From Oceaniferula flava (GTDB lineage: Bacteria > Verrucomicrobiota > Verrucomicrobiia > Verrucomicrobiales > Akkermansiaceae): a DNA stretch of 64,000 bases. Numbering within the stretch: the stretch's first letter is position 1; each line of letters starts with the position of its first letter. Positions 18,913 to 26,397 of the stretch are shown here, one piece after another. The notes under the pieces are model-generated. The model was not told where the DNA came from, made no database searches, and saw only the letters and a program-made list of their open reading frames with translations. Position numbers and translations under genes: made by a program. The stretch lies in NCBI RefSeq assembly GCF_016811075.1, contig NZ_JAFBGL010000013.1:1-64000 (forward strand), given 5' to 3'.

Positions 18913-20259
18913 CTACTCCGCCTCAGCCATTTTGGCATCGAAGGCCTGCCAGCATTCGATGAAGCCGCTGGCAAAATCCTGCGGCCGAAGTGCGATCCAC
19001 TCCCGCACATCATCCATGGAGAACCACTCACCGGACTCCACTTCGCTACAAGGGAAGCGCATGGCGCCATCGTGACGACATAGATACAGGCGGATGTGTT
19101 CCCAACCGGTCTGCTCACTCGGAGCAATGCGGGCCACCTCCTGCACCTCGGCATCTTGGATACCGAGCTCCTCTTCGAGCTCCCTAACAGCAGTCGGCTC
19201 GTAGTCCTCACCGGCGTTGAGATGTCCGGCGGCACTGGAGTCCCAGACTCCGGGATGCACGTCTTTCAGGCGGGAGCGTTTTTGTAGGAACAGCTCTTTG
19301 CGCTTGTTGAAAACAAACATGTGCACGGCGCGGTGCAGCAAATTCTCACGGTGAACAGTGTCGCGAGTCTCCTGCTTGAGCACCTCGTCATGTTCATCCA
19401 CCACATCGAAGAGTTCGTCCCCTTTCTGTGGGTTGTCCTTGAGCGGATGGTCGTCGTAAATGCGCGTCAGCACCGCCCACTGCTCGAGCGAAATTTCTTC
19501 GGCACGTGCTGTAACTCCCACGCCAATCTGCGCAGCCGCCTGTTCCCAGTCGGCGGTGTCTGGCATTTGTTTTTTGATCTGCTTGCGGCGCTGGGAGAAG
19601 CCGCGGCGGATGATTTCATCGAATAAACGAGCGTCGTAAACCGGCAGATCATCGGGGCGAGGTTCACAGACCATGACGGTGGAATCGATCAGTGGTCGGG
19701 GGAAAAATGCCTGCGGCGGAATGGTCTTCACCGGCTTGCTTACCCACTCGCTCTGCATGCGCAGCGAGAGCACGCCGTAGGCTTTGGTCTTGGGTTTGGC
19801 GATGATCCGATCGATAAACTCCTTCTGCAGCATCAGCACAGCCTTACAGACGGGCGACGGTCGTTTCATGAAGTTCCGCATGATCGCACCACCGGCGGAA
19901 TACGGCAGATTACCCAGCAGCTTTACCGGTTGATGTTTGAAAAGCACCCGGGTATCGAACCTGGCGCCATCGAAATGATGCACCTCCACCTTGTCGTTGT
20001 CGGCAAAGCGCAGTTTCAGCCCCTCGGCCAAGCGCGCATCGAATTCGACCAGGATCACCTTGTCCGCCAGCTCGACCACGTGTTCGGTCAGCGCACCGGT
20101 GCCAGGGCCCACTTCCACCACGGTATCACCGGGCTTCACCTCCAATTGATCGACAATCCAACGGGCGACATTTTCATCGACCAAAAAATTCTGCCCCAGC
20201 TTCTTCGATGGAGTCACCCCCATCGCATTCAGCCGACTGATGATTTCCGTCTGGTTCAT
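18913..20259 (-). CDS. rsmA: Fusion: 16S rRNA dimethyladenosine transferase (RsmA/KsgA) + NUDIX hydrolase
   Basis: 448 residues in one continuous frame. Residues 1 to about 265 are RsmA: KLGQNFLVDENVA, the SAM motif VVEVGPGTGALT, the catalytic NLPYSAGG and the C-terminal RRGFSQRRKQIKKQ. It dimethylates two adjacent adenines near the 3' end of 16S rRNA. Residues from about 285 form a NUDIX domain of the YfcD/isopentenyl-isomerase-like type, with a complete Nudix box (G-x5-E-x7-REL-EEELGI). A normal RsmA stops near 270 residues, so the NUDIX part is an added enzyme, and all its key residues are present. Its start overlaps the bcp stop by 4 bp (ATGA), so the two are translationally coupled. Confidence 0.92.
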   Translation of the reverse strand: MNQTEIISRLNAMGVTPSKKLGQNFLVDENVARWIVDQLEVKPGDTVVEVGPGTGALTEHVVELADKVILVEFDARLAEGLKLRFADNDKVEVHHFDGARFDTRVLFKHQPVKLLGNLPYSAGGAIMRNFMKRPSPVCKAVLMLQKEFIDRIIAKPKTKAYGVLSLRMQSEWVSKPVKTIPPQAFFPRPLIDSTVMVCEPRPDDLPVYDARLFDEIIRRGFSQRRKQIKKQMPDTADWEQAAAQIGVGVTARAEEISLEQWAVLTRIYDDHPLKDNPQKGDELFDVVDEHDEVLKQETRDTVHRENLLHRAVHMFVFNKRKELFLQKRSRLKDVHPGVWDSSAAGHLNAGEDYEPTAVRELEEELGIQDAEVQEVARIAPSEQTGWEHIRLYLCRHDGAMRFPCSEVESGEWFSMDDVREWIALRPQDFASGFIECWQAFDAKMAEAE

Positions 20260-20732
20260 GATTTTTTCAGCACTTCTAACAATTGGTCAAGGTGCGCACC
20301 GGGCTTCACCTTTTCCAGCACCGCCATGATCTTGCCATCTTCTCCGATGACAAAGCTACTGCGCTCGATGCCCATGTATTTTTTCCCGAACATACTTTTC
20401 TCCACCCAGACACCGTAGTCCTGGACGATCTTCTTGTCGGTATCGGCGAGCAGCGGATACGGCAGTTCTTTTTTATCGATGAATTTGCGGTGGCTCTTGG
20501 CGTCGTCCACACTGACACCGAAGACGTAGGCGATGCTCTCCAGCGCGTCCCAGCTGTCGCGGATGGCGCAGGCCTGGATGGTGCAGCCCGGCGTGTTGTC
20601 CTTCGGGTAAAAGACCAGCACCACGGGCTTCCCACGCAAGTGCTTCAGCGAGACCTCGGCCCCGTCCTGATAGGCACCCCCAACGACGTCTGCGGTAAAA
20701 TCCGGCGCATCTTCGCCAACTTTTGGTTTCAT
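20256..20732 (-). CDS. bcp: Thioredoxin-dependent peroxiredoxin (Bcp/PrxQ)
   Basis: 158 residues from the ATG at 20732, which gives the usual MKPKVGEDAPDF start; the frame is open further upstream but without homology. The peroxidatic cysteine and resolving cysteine lie in DNTPGCTIQACAIRD, spaced five apart as in atypical 2-Cys PrxQ. FYPKDNTPGC and YPLLADTDKKI are family hallmarks. It reduces hydroperoxides. It precedes rsmA with a 4-bp overlap. Confidence 0.93.
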   Translation of the reverse strand: MKPKVGEDAPDFTADVVGGAYQDGAEVSLKHLRGKPVVLVFYPKDNTPGCTIQACAIRDSWDALESIAYVFGVSVDDAKSHRKFIDKKELPYPLLADTDKKIVQDYGVWVEKSMFGKKYMGIERSSFVIGEDGKIMAVLEKVKPGAHLDQLLEVLKKS

Positions 20733-20819
20733 GCCCCTAGCTCTAGTCGGCGAGCTACGAATTGCAATCGCACACATTAAAAACTTCTATGTTCACCTGC
20801 CTTCCTGCAAACTACCGCC

Positions 20820-21401
20820 GTGACTCTGGCATCGAAAATCACCCTAACCCGACTCTTCATGGCGCCGGTGTTTGCCGCGCTGGCGGTGTATTACGGGGAA
20901 ACGGTGAAGGCTGGAAACCCGAATGAAACCTTCCGCTGGTGGGCCGTCGGCGTGTTTATTTTCGCCTCGGTGACCGACGCCCTCGATGGCTACATCGCGC
21001 GTCATTACAACCAGCGCTCGAAGTTCGGAGCCTTCATGGATCCCTTTGCCGATAAGACATTGCTGCTCACCGGCATCGTCTTTCTCACCTTCGTTCCCTG
21101 GGGCGAGGGATGGAGTATCCCGATCTGGTTCACCGCACTAATGATCGCCCGCGACATCATTATTATTGGCGGCATCTGGATTCTGCACTATTTCAACTCG
21201 CAGGTGCCGATCCGTCCCCACTGGACGGGGAAAGTCTGCACCGTCACCCAGATGACCTTACTCGGATGGGTGATGCTGAAAATCATCCCCCTCGATCCGA
21301 TCTACCCCACCGTTCTCGCTGCCATTTTCACCGTTTGGTCCGGCATCGAATACTTCCGCGAAGGCCTGCGCCAACTCAAAGATCACCACGCGGTGGAATA
21401 A
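20820..21401 (+). CDS. pgsA: CDP-diacylglycerol-glycerol-3-phosphate 3-phosphatidyltransferase
   Basis: 193 residues starting at GTG. It carries the CDP-alcohol phosphatidyltransferase motif DG-x2-AR-x8-G-x3-D-x3-D (within DGYIARHYNQRSKFGAFMDP) and several membrane helices. It makes phosphatidylglycerol phosphate, the committed step to acidic phospholipids. It lies 37 bp upstream of der. Confidence 0.88.
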   Translation: MTLASKITLTRLFMAPVFAALAVYYGETVKAGNPNETFRWWAVGVFIFASVTDALDGYIARHYNQRSKFGAFMDPFADKTLLLTGIVFLTFVPWGEGWSIPIWFTALMIARDIIIIGGIWILHYFNSQVPIRPHWTGKVCTVTQMTLLGWVMLKIIPLDPIYPTVLAAIFTVWSGIEYFREGLRQLKDHHAVE

Positions 21402-21438
21402 TCATCCCTTTTACCCATCATTCACTCTTTCATTTAAC

Positions 21439-22818
21439 ATGCCTACCGTAGCCATCGTCGGCCGACCCAATGTCGGCAAATCCGCCCTATTTAACCGACT
21501 CGCAGGGCGCCGCATCGCCATTGTTCACGATCAACCGGGCGTGACGCGCGACCGCATCTCCGCCCCCTGCCATATCTCAGAGCAGCCCTGCACCATCATC
21601 GATACCGGCGGCATTGGTGCCACCCTCGACGATGGCTTTGGCGCTGCCGTGACCACCGAGGCGGACATCGCCATGCAGACCGCCGATTTAATCCTGTTCA
21701 TCGTCGATGCCAAGGACGGCATCACCGTGATCGATGAGGACCTCGCCAAGCGCTTGCGCAAGTCCAAGGCTCCGGTCCAGCTCATCATCAACAAGGCGGA
21801 CAACGAGAAACAAGACCTTCTCACCGGCGACTTCGCCACCCTTGGCTACGGCGAAGGCATTCCCGTCTCTGCGGAGCTGGGAAAAAACATGCACATGATC
21901 GCCGATGCCATCGACAAGGTGGTGGAACCGCTGAACCGCGACATCGAAGAAGCCGAGCAGGTGGTGAAAAAGGAAGGCCTGAAGATCGCCATCGTCGGTA
22001 AACCCAACGCCGGCAAATCCTCCCTGATCAATGCCATCCTCAAGGACGATCGCACTATCGTTTCTGACGTCTCAGGAACCACTCGCGATGCCATCGATGT
22101 GCCCTACGAATTTCTTGGCGAGCAGCACACGCTCATCGATACCGCCGGTATCCGCCGCCGCACCAAGATGGATTCTTCCGTGGAAGTGTTCTCCTCGATG
22201 CGTGCCGAGCGCTCGATCCGCCGGGCAGACATCTGCCTGTTAGTGATCGACTGCGCCGAGGGCGTCTCCGCCCAGGACCGCAAAATCGCCCGCATCATCC
22301 AGGACGAGAAAAAACCCTGCCTGATCGTGCTCAATAAGTTCGATCTCTTCCACCCGAATGCCCAGAAGAGCGCCCGCTTGGAAGAAGCCACCGAGCACGT
22401 GCGCACCGAGCTGTTCTTCCTCGCCTACGCCCCCTACGTCTGCGTTTCCGCCCTGAAGAAACAATCAATCGGACTGGTCTTCAGCAAGCTCGCCGAGATC
22501 CGCAAGGCCGCTCAAAACCCGATCACCACCGGCAAACTCAACCGATTCCTCGGTGAGGCATTTGCCAAGAAACCACCGCAGGCGAAGAAAGGAACGAAGC
22601 GTCTGAAACTGCTCTACGCCACCGCCGCAGTGAACGATCGCTACACCGCCATCCCGGTGCCAACGTATATTCTCTTCGTCAACGACAAGCGCCTGATGCA
22701 GGAGCACTACGAGCAGTATCTCACTAACCGACTGCGCGAGGATCATCCGTCCCCCGGCATTCCGATCACTTTCTCCGTGCGCTCCAGAAACGCCACGGAC
22801 GAGAAAAAACGCCGCTAG
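21439..22818 (+). CDS. der: Ribosome biogenesis GTPase Der (EngA)
   Basis: 459 residues with two tandem GTPase domains. First domain: GRPNVGKSALFNRL, DTGG and NKAD. Second domain: GKPNAGKSSLINAI, DTAG and NKFD. A C-terminal KH-like domain follows (NDRYTAIPVPTYILFVND). It acts in 50S assembly. The stop lies six bases before the next start, so the lipoprotein gene is probably co-transcribed. Confidence 0.96.
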   Translation: MPTVAIVGRPNVGKSALFNRLAGRRIAIVHDQPGVTRDRISAPCHISEQPCTIIDTGGIGATLDDGFGAAVTTEADIAMQTADLILFIVDAKDGITVIDEDLAKRLRKSKAPVQLIINKADNEKQDLLTGDFATLGYGEGIPVSAELGKNMHMIADAIDKVVEPLNRDIEEAEQVVKKEGLKIAIVGKPNAGKSSLINAILKDDRTIVSDVSGTTRDAIDVPYEFLGEQHTLIDTAGIRRRTKMDSSVEVFSSMRAERSIRRADICLLVIDCAEGVSAQDRKIARIIQDEKKPCLIVLNKFDLFHPNAQKSARLEEATEHVRTELFFLAYAPYVCVSALKKQSIGLVFSKLAEIRKAAQNPITTGKLNRFLGEAFAKKPPQAKKGTKRLKLLYATAAVNDRYTAIPVPTYILFVNDKRLMQEHYEQYLTNRLREDHPSPGIPITFSVRSRNATDEKKRR

Positions 22819-22824
22819 CTGTCG

Positions 22825-23613
22825 ATGAAACATTGGCTTCCACTCACCCTTGCCTGTGTCGTCTGTGCCGCGCTGACTGGCTGCGGAGTGACCTCATCCG
22901 GCTCTGGCATGAGCCGAGGGTCGTCGATGGCCACCGGCAGCATGGCGGTGCCTTATCAGTCGCCTAACATCTTCAAAAAATACAACGCCAAAGGCCATGC
23001 CCAGCTCAACGACGGTTGGACGGCCAAATTCGATGCCTCCGGTATTTCCTTCAACAGCAAACGCACCTGCACCCTGATCACTCCGAGGCATGTGATCATG
23101 GCGAAGCACTACACCCGTCCGGTTTTGACACCGGTGGTCTTTCATGACCGCCAGGGCAAACGGCAGGTGCGCCAGATCGTGACCATCAAGAACCTCTCCG
23201 GTGGCGATTACTCGGTGGGCCTGCTCGATCAGCCTCTGCCAGCGAACTACACACCCTACCCGCTACTCAGACCGAGCGCGGACTACCCCACGCGACTCCC
23301 CGGCGAGTATGTTCTCGTCACCGATCAAAACCGCCGCCTCTTTGTCCACCAAATTGCCGCCATCCGTGGTGGCTCCATTGCATTCAAGTTCGATCCCTCT
23401 CATAAAAACGGCTACCGTAAGAAACTCGTCACCGGCGACAGCGGCAATCCAAGTTTTGTCATGCGGCGCGGTCGGCCGGTGCTCATCGAAACCCACACCG
23501 GTGGAGGTCCAGGCGTTGGCCCCTTCTATGGCGATGCCCGGGTGCAGGCGGAGATTTCCAAGGCCATCGAGGAAACCGACCGCCGCTACGCCTTGCGCAC
23601 GGTGGCCTGGTGA
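22825..23613 (+). CDS. Trypsin-like lipoprotein (putative serine protease)
   Basis: 262 residues. The signal peptide ends in a lipobox (ALTGC, Cys near residue 21), so it is probably membrane-anchored. The remainder has spaced motifs of a chymotrypsin-type fold: CTLITPRHVIMAKH (catalytic His region), SGGDYSVGLLDQ (Asp region) and VTGDSGNPSFV (nucleophile Ser). All three triad positions seem to be filled, so it may be active; GDSGNP deviates from the usual GDSGGP. No PDZ domain. It lies 6 bp downstream of der. Assignment rests on motif spacing only. Confidence 0.6.
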   Translation: MKHWLPLTLACVVCAALTGCGVTSSGSGMSRGSSMATGSMAVPYQSPNIFKKYNAKGHAQLNDGWTAKFDASGISFNSKRTCTLITPRHVIMAKHYTRPVLTPVVFHDRQGKRQVRQIVTIKNLSGGDYSVGLLDQPLPANYTPYPLLRPSADYPTRLPGEYVLVTDQNRRLFVHQIAAIRGGSIAFKFDPSHKNGYRKKLVTGDSGNPSFVMRRGRPVLIETHTGGGPGVGPFYGDARVQAEISKAIEETDRRYALRTVAW

Positions 23614-23702
23614 GGTGATCCTCAGGCCAAGCTCCAGCCGATCTGCCGTTAGAGCGGATTACTTTTTGCGTTTCCCATGATGCTCGTTTATCTGAGAATA
23701 TC

Positions 23703-24722
23703 ATGAGCCAAAGCAATCAAATCAACGCCTACGCCGCCCTTGAAGCCGGTGGAACCCTGCAGCCCTACAGCTACGATGTCGGAGAGCTCGCCGCGGATGA
23801 AGTGGAAATCGAAGTCCTGCACTGCGGCATCTGCCACAGCGATGTCAGCATGATCGATAACGAATGGGAAATCTCGGAATACCCGCTGGTAGGTGGGCAC
23901 GAGGTGATTGGCAAAGTCGTCGCCACCGGCAGCAATGTGCAGAATTTGGAAAAAGGAACCGTGGTCGGTGTCGGCTGGCACAGCGGCTATTGTGGCCACT
24001 GTCACTCGTGTAAAAACGGCGATCAGAATCTCTGCCGTGATGCCCAAGGAACCATCGTCGCCCACCACGGCGGTTTTGCCGAAAAGTTACGGGCCGATGC
24101 CGCCAGCGTGGTGGTCATCCCCGAGGGCATCGACCTCAAGTCCGCCGGCCCCCTGCTCTGCGCCGGCATCACCGTGTTCAATCCGCTGGTACAGTTCGAT
24201 GTCAAGTCCACCGACAAAGTGGCCGTCATCGGCATCGGTGGGCTCGGCCACATCGCGCTGCAATTTCTCAACGCCTGGGGCTGCGAAGTCACCGCCTTCA
24301 CCTCCAGCGAGTCGAAACGACAAGAAGCCTTGGAACTCGGTGCCCACAAAACGCTCAACTCACGTGACAAGGAGGAAATCAAATCCGCTTATGGCTCGTT
24401 TGACTTCATCCTCTCCACCGTCAATGTGAAGCTCGACTGGAACACCTACGTCAACACCCTCAAGGCCAAAGGAAGGCTCCACTTTGTCGGAGCCACCTTG
24501 GAACCGCTCGATCTCGGCGTCTTCCCACTCATCGGCGGCCAGAAATCGGTCTCCGGCTCGCCGGTAGGCAGCCCGGCCACCATGGAAAGCATGCTGGAAT
24601 TCGCCAAACTCCACGACATCAAACCACAGATCGAAAGCTACCCGATGGAGCAAATCAACGAGGCTCTCGATCACATGAAATCCGGCAAAGCCCGCTACCG
24701 CGTAGTGCTCTCGAATGGGTAG
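23703..24722 (+). CDS. Zinc-dependent NADP(H) alcohol dehydrogenase (cinnamyl-alcohol dehydrogenase type)
   Basis: 339 residues of the medium-chain dehydrogenase/reductase family. Catalytic zinc ligands lie in HCGICHSDVSM and GGHEVIG, and four cysteines for the structural zinc in GYCGHCHSCKNGDQNLC. The Rossmann glycine motif is VIGIGGLGHIA. It resembles YahK/AdhC-type aldehyde reductases of broad specificity. Standalone gene. Confidence 0.88.
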   Translation: MSQSNQINAYAALEAGGTLQPYSYDVGELAADEVEIEVLHCGICHSDVSMIDNEWEISEYPLVGGHEVIGKVVATGSNVQNLEKGTVVGVGWHSGYCGHCHSCKNGDQNLCRDAQGTIVAHHGGFAEKLRADAASVVVIPEGIDLKSAGPLLCAGITVFNPLVQFDVKSTDKVAVIGIGGLGHIALQFLNAWGCEVTAFTSSESKRQEALELGAHKTLNSRDKEEIKSAYGSFDFILSTVNVKLDWNTYVNTLKAKGRLHFVGATLEPLDLGVFPLIGGQKSVSGSPVGSPATMESMLEFAKLHDIKPQIESYPMEQINEALDHMKSGKARYRVVLSNG

Positions 24723-24825
24723 ACCTCGCATCGGGAGACATTCTTTGTGCAGCAAGCATGTACGGAGGATTCAAGCCCACTGCGACAGAAGCAAAGAAAC
24801 CTGTTAGATCATAACCAAACACGAG

Positions 24826-24924
24826 CTACCGTCTACGGCGTCGACCGAACATAGCCAGGGATCCCAGCATGACCAACGCAACGCTGCTTAATTCCGGAAC
24901 GACCACCACAGCGAAGGTCAAATC
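24826..24924 (-). pseudogene. Remnant of a PEP-CTERM protein gene (sorting tail only)
   Basis: Read on the minus strand, 32 codons encode VVVVPELSSVALVMLGSLAM then FGRRRRR and a stop. This is a complete PEP-CTERM sorting signal: a PE motif (PEL instead of PEP), a hydrophobic helix and an Arg cluster. The same frame is closed by TGA at 24925-24927, so the body of the protein is missing. It is best explained as the 3' end of a gene cut away by rearrangement at the island edge. Confidence 0.7.
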
Positions 24925-25161
24925 TCAATCGGTTTTCGCCGCTCCCCCTCGCCCTCTTCCCGCAAAGCTGGCACTGTGAATGTGTGATCGTGTTGGAGCA
25001 ATGGGCTGCGTTGAAAATCGGCCTGTTTGAGATCCATCTACTTAAGAGGATCTGGATTCTCATCATCTGTGATTTCTCTTTCACGAGAATAAAGCCTTCA
25101 GCCACTAAAAACATCCAGACAATCAATCTTGCTTCGTCTTTATTTCTCTTGCCGCCCCTAG

Positions 25162-25215
25162 ACCTAACAGACTAGAGTCCATTCAATCAAATCGGGTATT
25201 CGCTCTGTGTTGAAT
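25162..25215 (+). repeat. Possible degenerate attC-like site upstream of the HNH gene
   Basis: ACCTAAC (25162-25168) fits RYYYAAC and GTTGAAT (25209-25215) fits GTTRRRY, 54 bp end to end. A short inner pairing of ACTAGAG with CTCTGT leaves one bulged T. The spacers between core and arms are too short for a canonical attC and the loop has no clear stem. Weak on its own; noted because a better site lies at the other end of the gene. Confidence 0.2.
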
Positions 25216-25285
25216 AATTCTACATGATCAAACATCTGTAAGCCCCTACTACCTGAGTTCACTAATAACACTGTTCACCGAAGAA

Positions 25286-26341
25286 ATGCCTGCCAACCGC
25301 CCAGCTATTCCCGCTGAACTCGCGCGAAGCGTTAAGATCGAGGCAGGTCACAAATGCGCTGTTCCCACTTGCGGACAAACACCTGTTGAGCTTGCCCACA
25401 TTGAACCGTGGGCGAAAGTCAAGAAGCATGAGTTTCATAACTTGATCGCACTCTGCCCTACCTGTCACACCCGTTTTGATAGCGGCGTGATTGACCGTAA
25501 AGCGATGAAAATTTACAAAGCCAATCTTTCGAAGGGCGCTGACTTCGGTGAAAAGCTCGATCGGCGAGTAGAGAGGTTAGAAGCTCAGGCTAAGAATCCC
25601 CACCATGACCCTCAGCGCGGGTTCGCCCAGGCTTCGTCACTATACTACAACCGAGCTTGCGAGATCGGCTTCGTCGACCGGGAGCGATTCGTAAAGGTCG
25701 GAACATGTACGTTCGTTAAGCCACGGATCGCAGTCGTTCCCGGTTCAGTGCTCGACATGATCGATAGCCTTCTCGAGTTGAGGGGCGACCATCCATCGGT
25801 GTTTGAACCGATTGGGATGACGAAATTCAAAGTAATTGACGCTCCGAGGAAGCATGGAGATTTGCGATTGATTGAACTTGATCCAGTTGACGAATCATAC
25901 CGAGAGAGCGTTCTCGCTGAGCATTTCGGAGATGAGCTAAAGCAGATGCAATCAAATTTTGCCGCGAACGAATCTCCGATTCGGTGCGAACTAAGCATCT
26001 ACATTGGTGAGCACGTCGGATACCTTAGCACGCCGGACAACACAGAGGATTTACGCGGGGCGATGGAATTTCAGTTTCAGGATGCCTATGTGTCCTTTCG
26101 AGGATCTCCGATTGAAGGAGGCATTCACACTGGCTATCTGACGCCCGTTCCTAGCGCTTTGAATCATTCTGGTGCACCATTGTTTAGGCCAGACGGCACG
26201 CTAGTAGGGCTGGTAACAGATATCGTGTTTCCTGAATCAGAAATGGCAGGACGACCCGTGTTCACAACTCTTCTGTCACTTCCAGACTTGTGGAAGCCTT
26301 ACATGAAAACAACGGCTAATCGGGTCCCCGTGACTGACTAG
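25286..26341 (+). CDS. HNH endonuclease fused to a degenerate trypsin-like domain
   Basis: 351 residues as it stands. Residues 18-80 form an HNH/zinc domain: C24, C29, H38 (ELAHIEPW), H51-N52, C57 and C60 (CPTC), then H61. After a charged helical linker (about 85-105), residues 120-340 resemble a double-barrel trypsin-like fold: GTCTFV near 139, GDLRLIELD with Asp192 at the acid position, and NHSGAPLF with Ser295 at the nucleophile position followed by GTLVGLVTDIV. The position expected for the catalytic His is occupied by VVPGSVLD, so protease activity is doubtful. Residues 346-351 and the stop come from the group II intron on the other strand; the native gene probably ended 10 codons after Asn345, at 28223-28225. 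Nuclease plus sensor-like domain suggests defence; this is inference. Confidence 0.7.
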   Translation: MPANRPAIPAELARSVKIEAGHKCAVPTCGQTPVELAHIEPWAKVKKHEFHNLIALCPTCHTRFDSGVIDRKAMKIYKANLSKGADFGEKLDRRVERLEAQAKNPHHDPQRGFAQASSLYYNRACEIGFVDRERFVKVGTCTFVKPRIAVVPGSVLDMIDSLLELRGDHPSVFEPIGMTKFKVIDAPRKHGDLRLIELDPVDESYRESVLAEHFGDELKQMQSNFAANESPIRCELSIYIGEHVGYLSTPDNTEDLRGAMEFQFQDAYVSFRGSPIEGGIHTGYLTPVPSALNHSGAPLFRPDGTLVGLVTDIVFPESEMAGRPVFTTLLSLPDLWKPYMKTTANRVPVTD

Positions 26342-26395
26342 CGTCAGCCACGAGTCCCACACCACCGGACATACGGCTCCGTATCCGGCGGTTCC
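26319..26395 (-). ncRNA. Group II intron domains V and VI
   Basis: Minus strand. Domain V (26361-26395) is a bulged hairpin made from ACCGCCGGATACGG and CCGTATGTCCGGTGGT, with CGC rather than AGC at the catalytic triad position, as in class C introns. Domain VI (26319-26360) has a perfect 10-bp stem, CGTGGCTGAC with GTCAGTCACG, then closes with GGGAC...CCC just before the 3' splice site. Both RNA domains look intact, so the intron may still splice if a maturase is supplied in trans. Confidence 0.8.
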
Positions 26396-26397
26396 AA

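Larger units (their letters stand above)
24723..25285. other. Intergenic region at the left edge of the accessory island
   Basis: No intact gene in 560 bp. It contains a PEP-CTERM tail remnant on the minus strand (24826-24924), a candidate attC-like inverted repeat (25162-25215), and the leader of the HNH gene. A 97-codon minus-strand frame over 24833-25126 is out of frame with the PEP-CTERM remnant and looks spurious. Confidence 0.6.
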
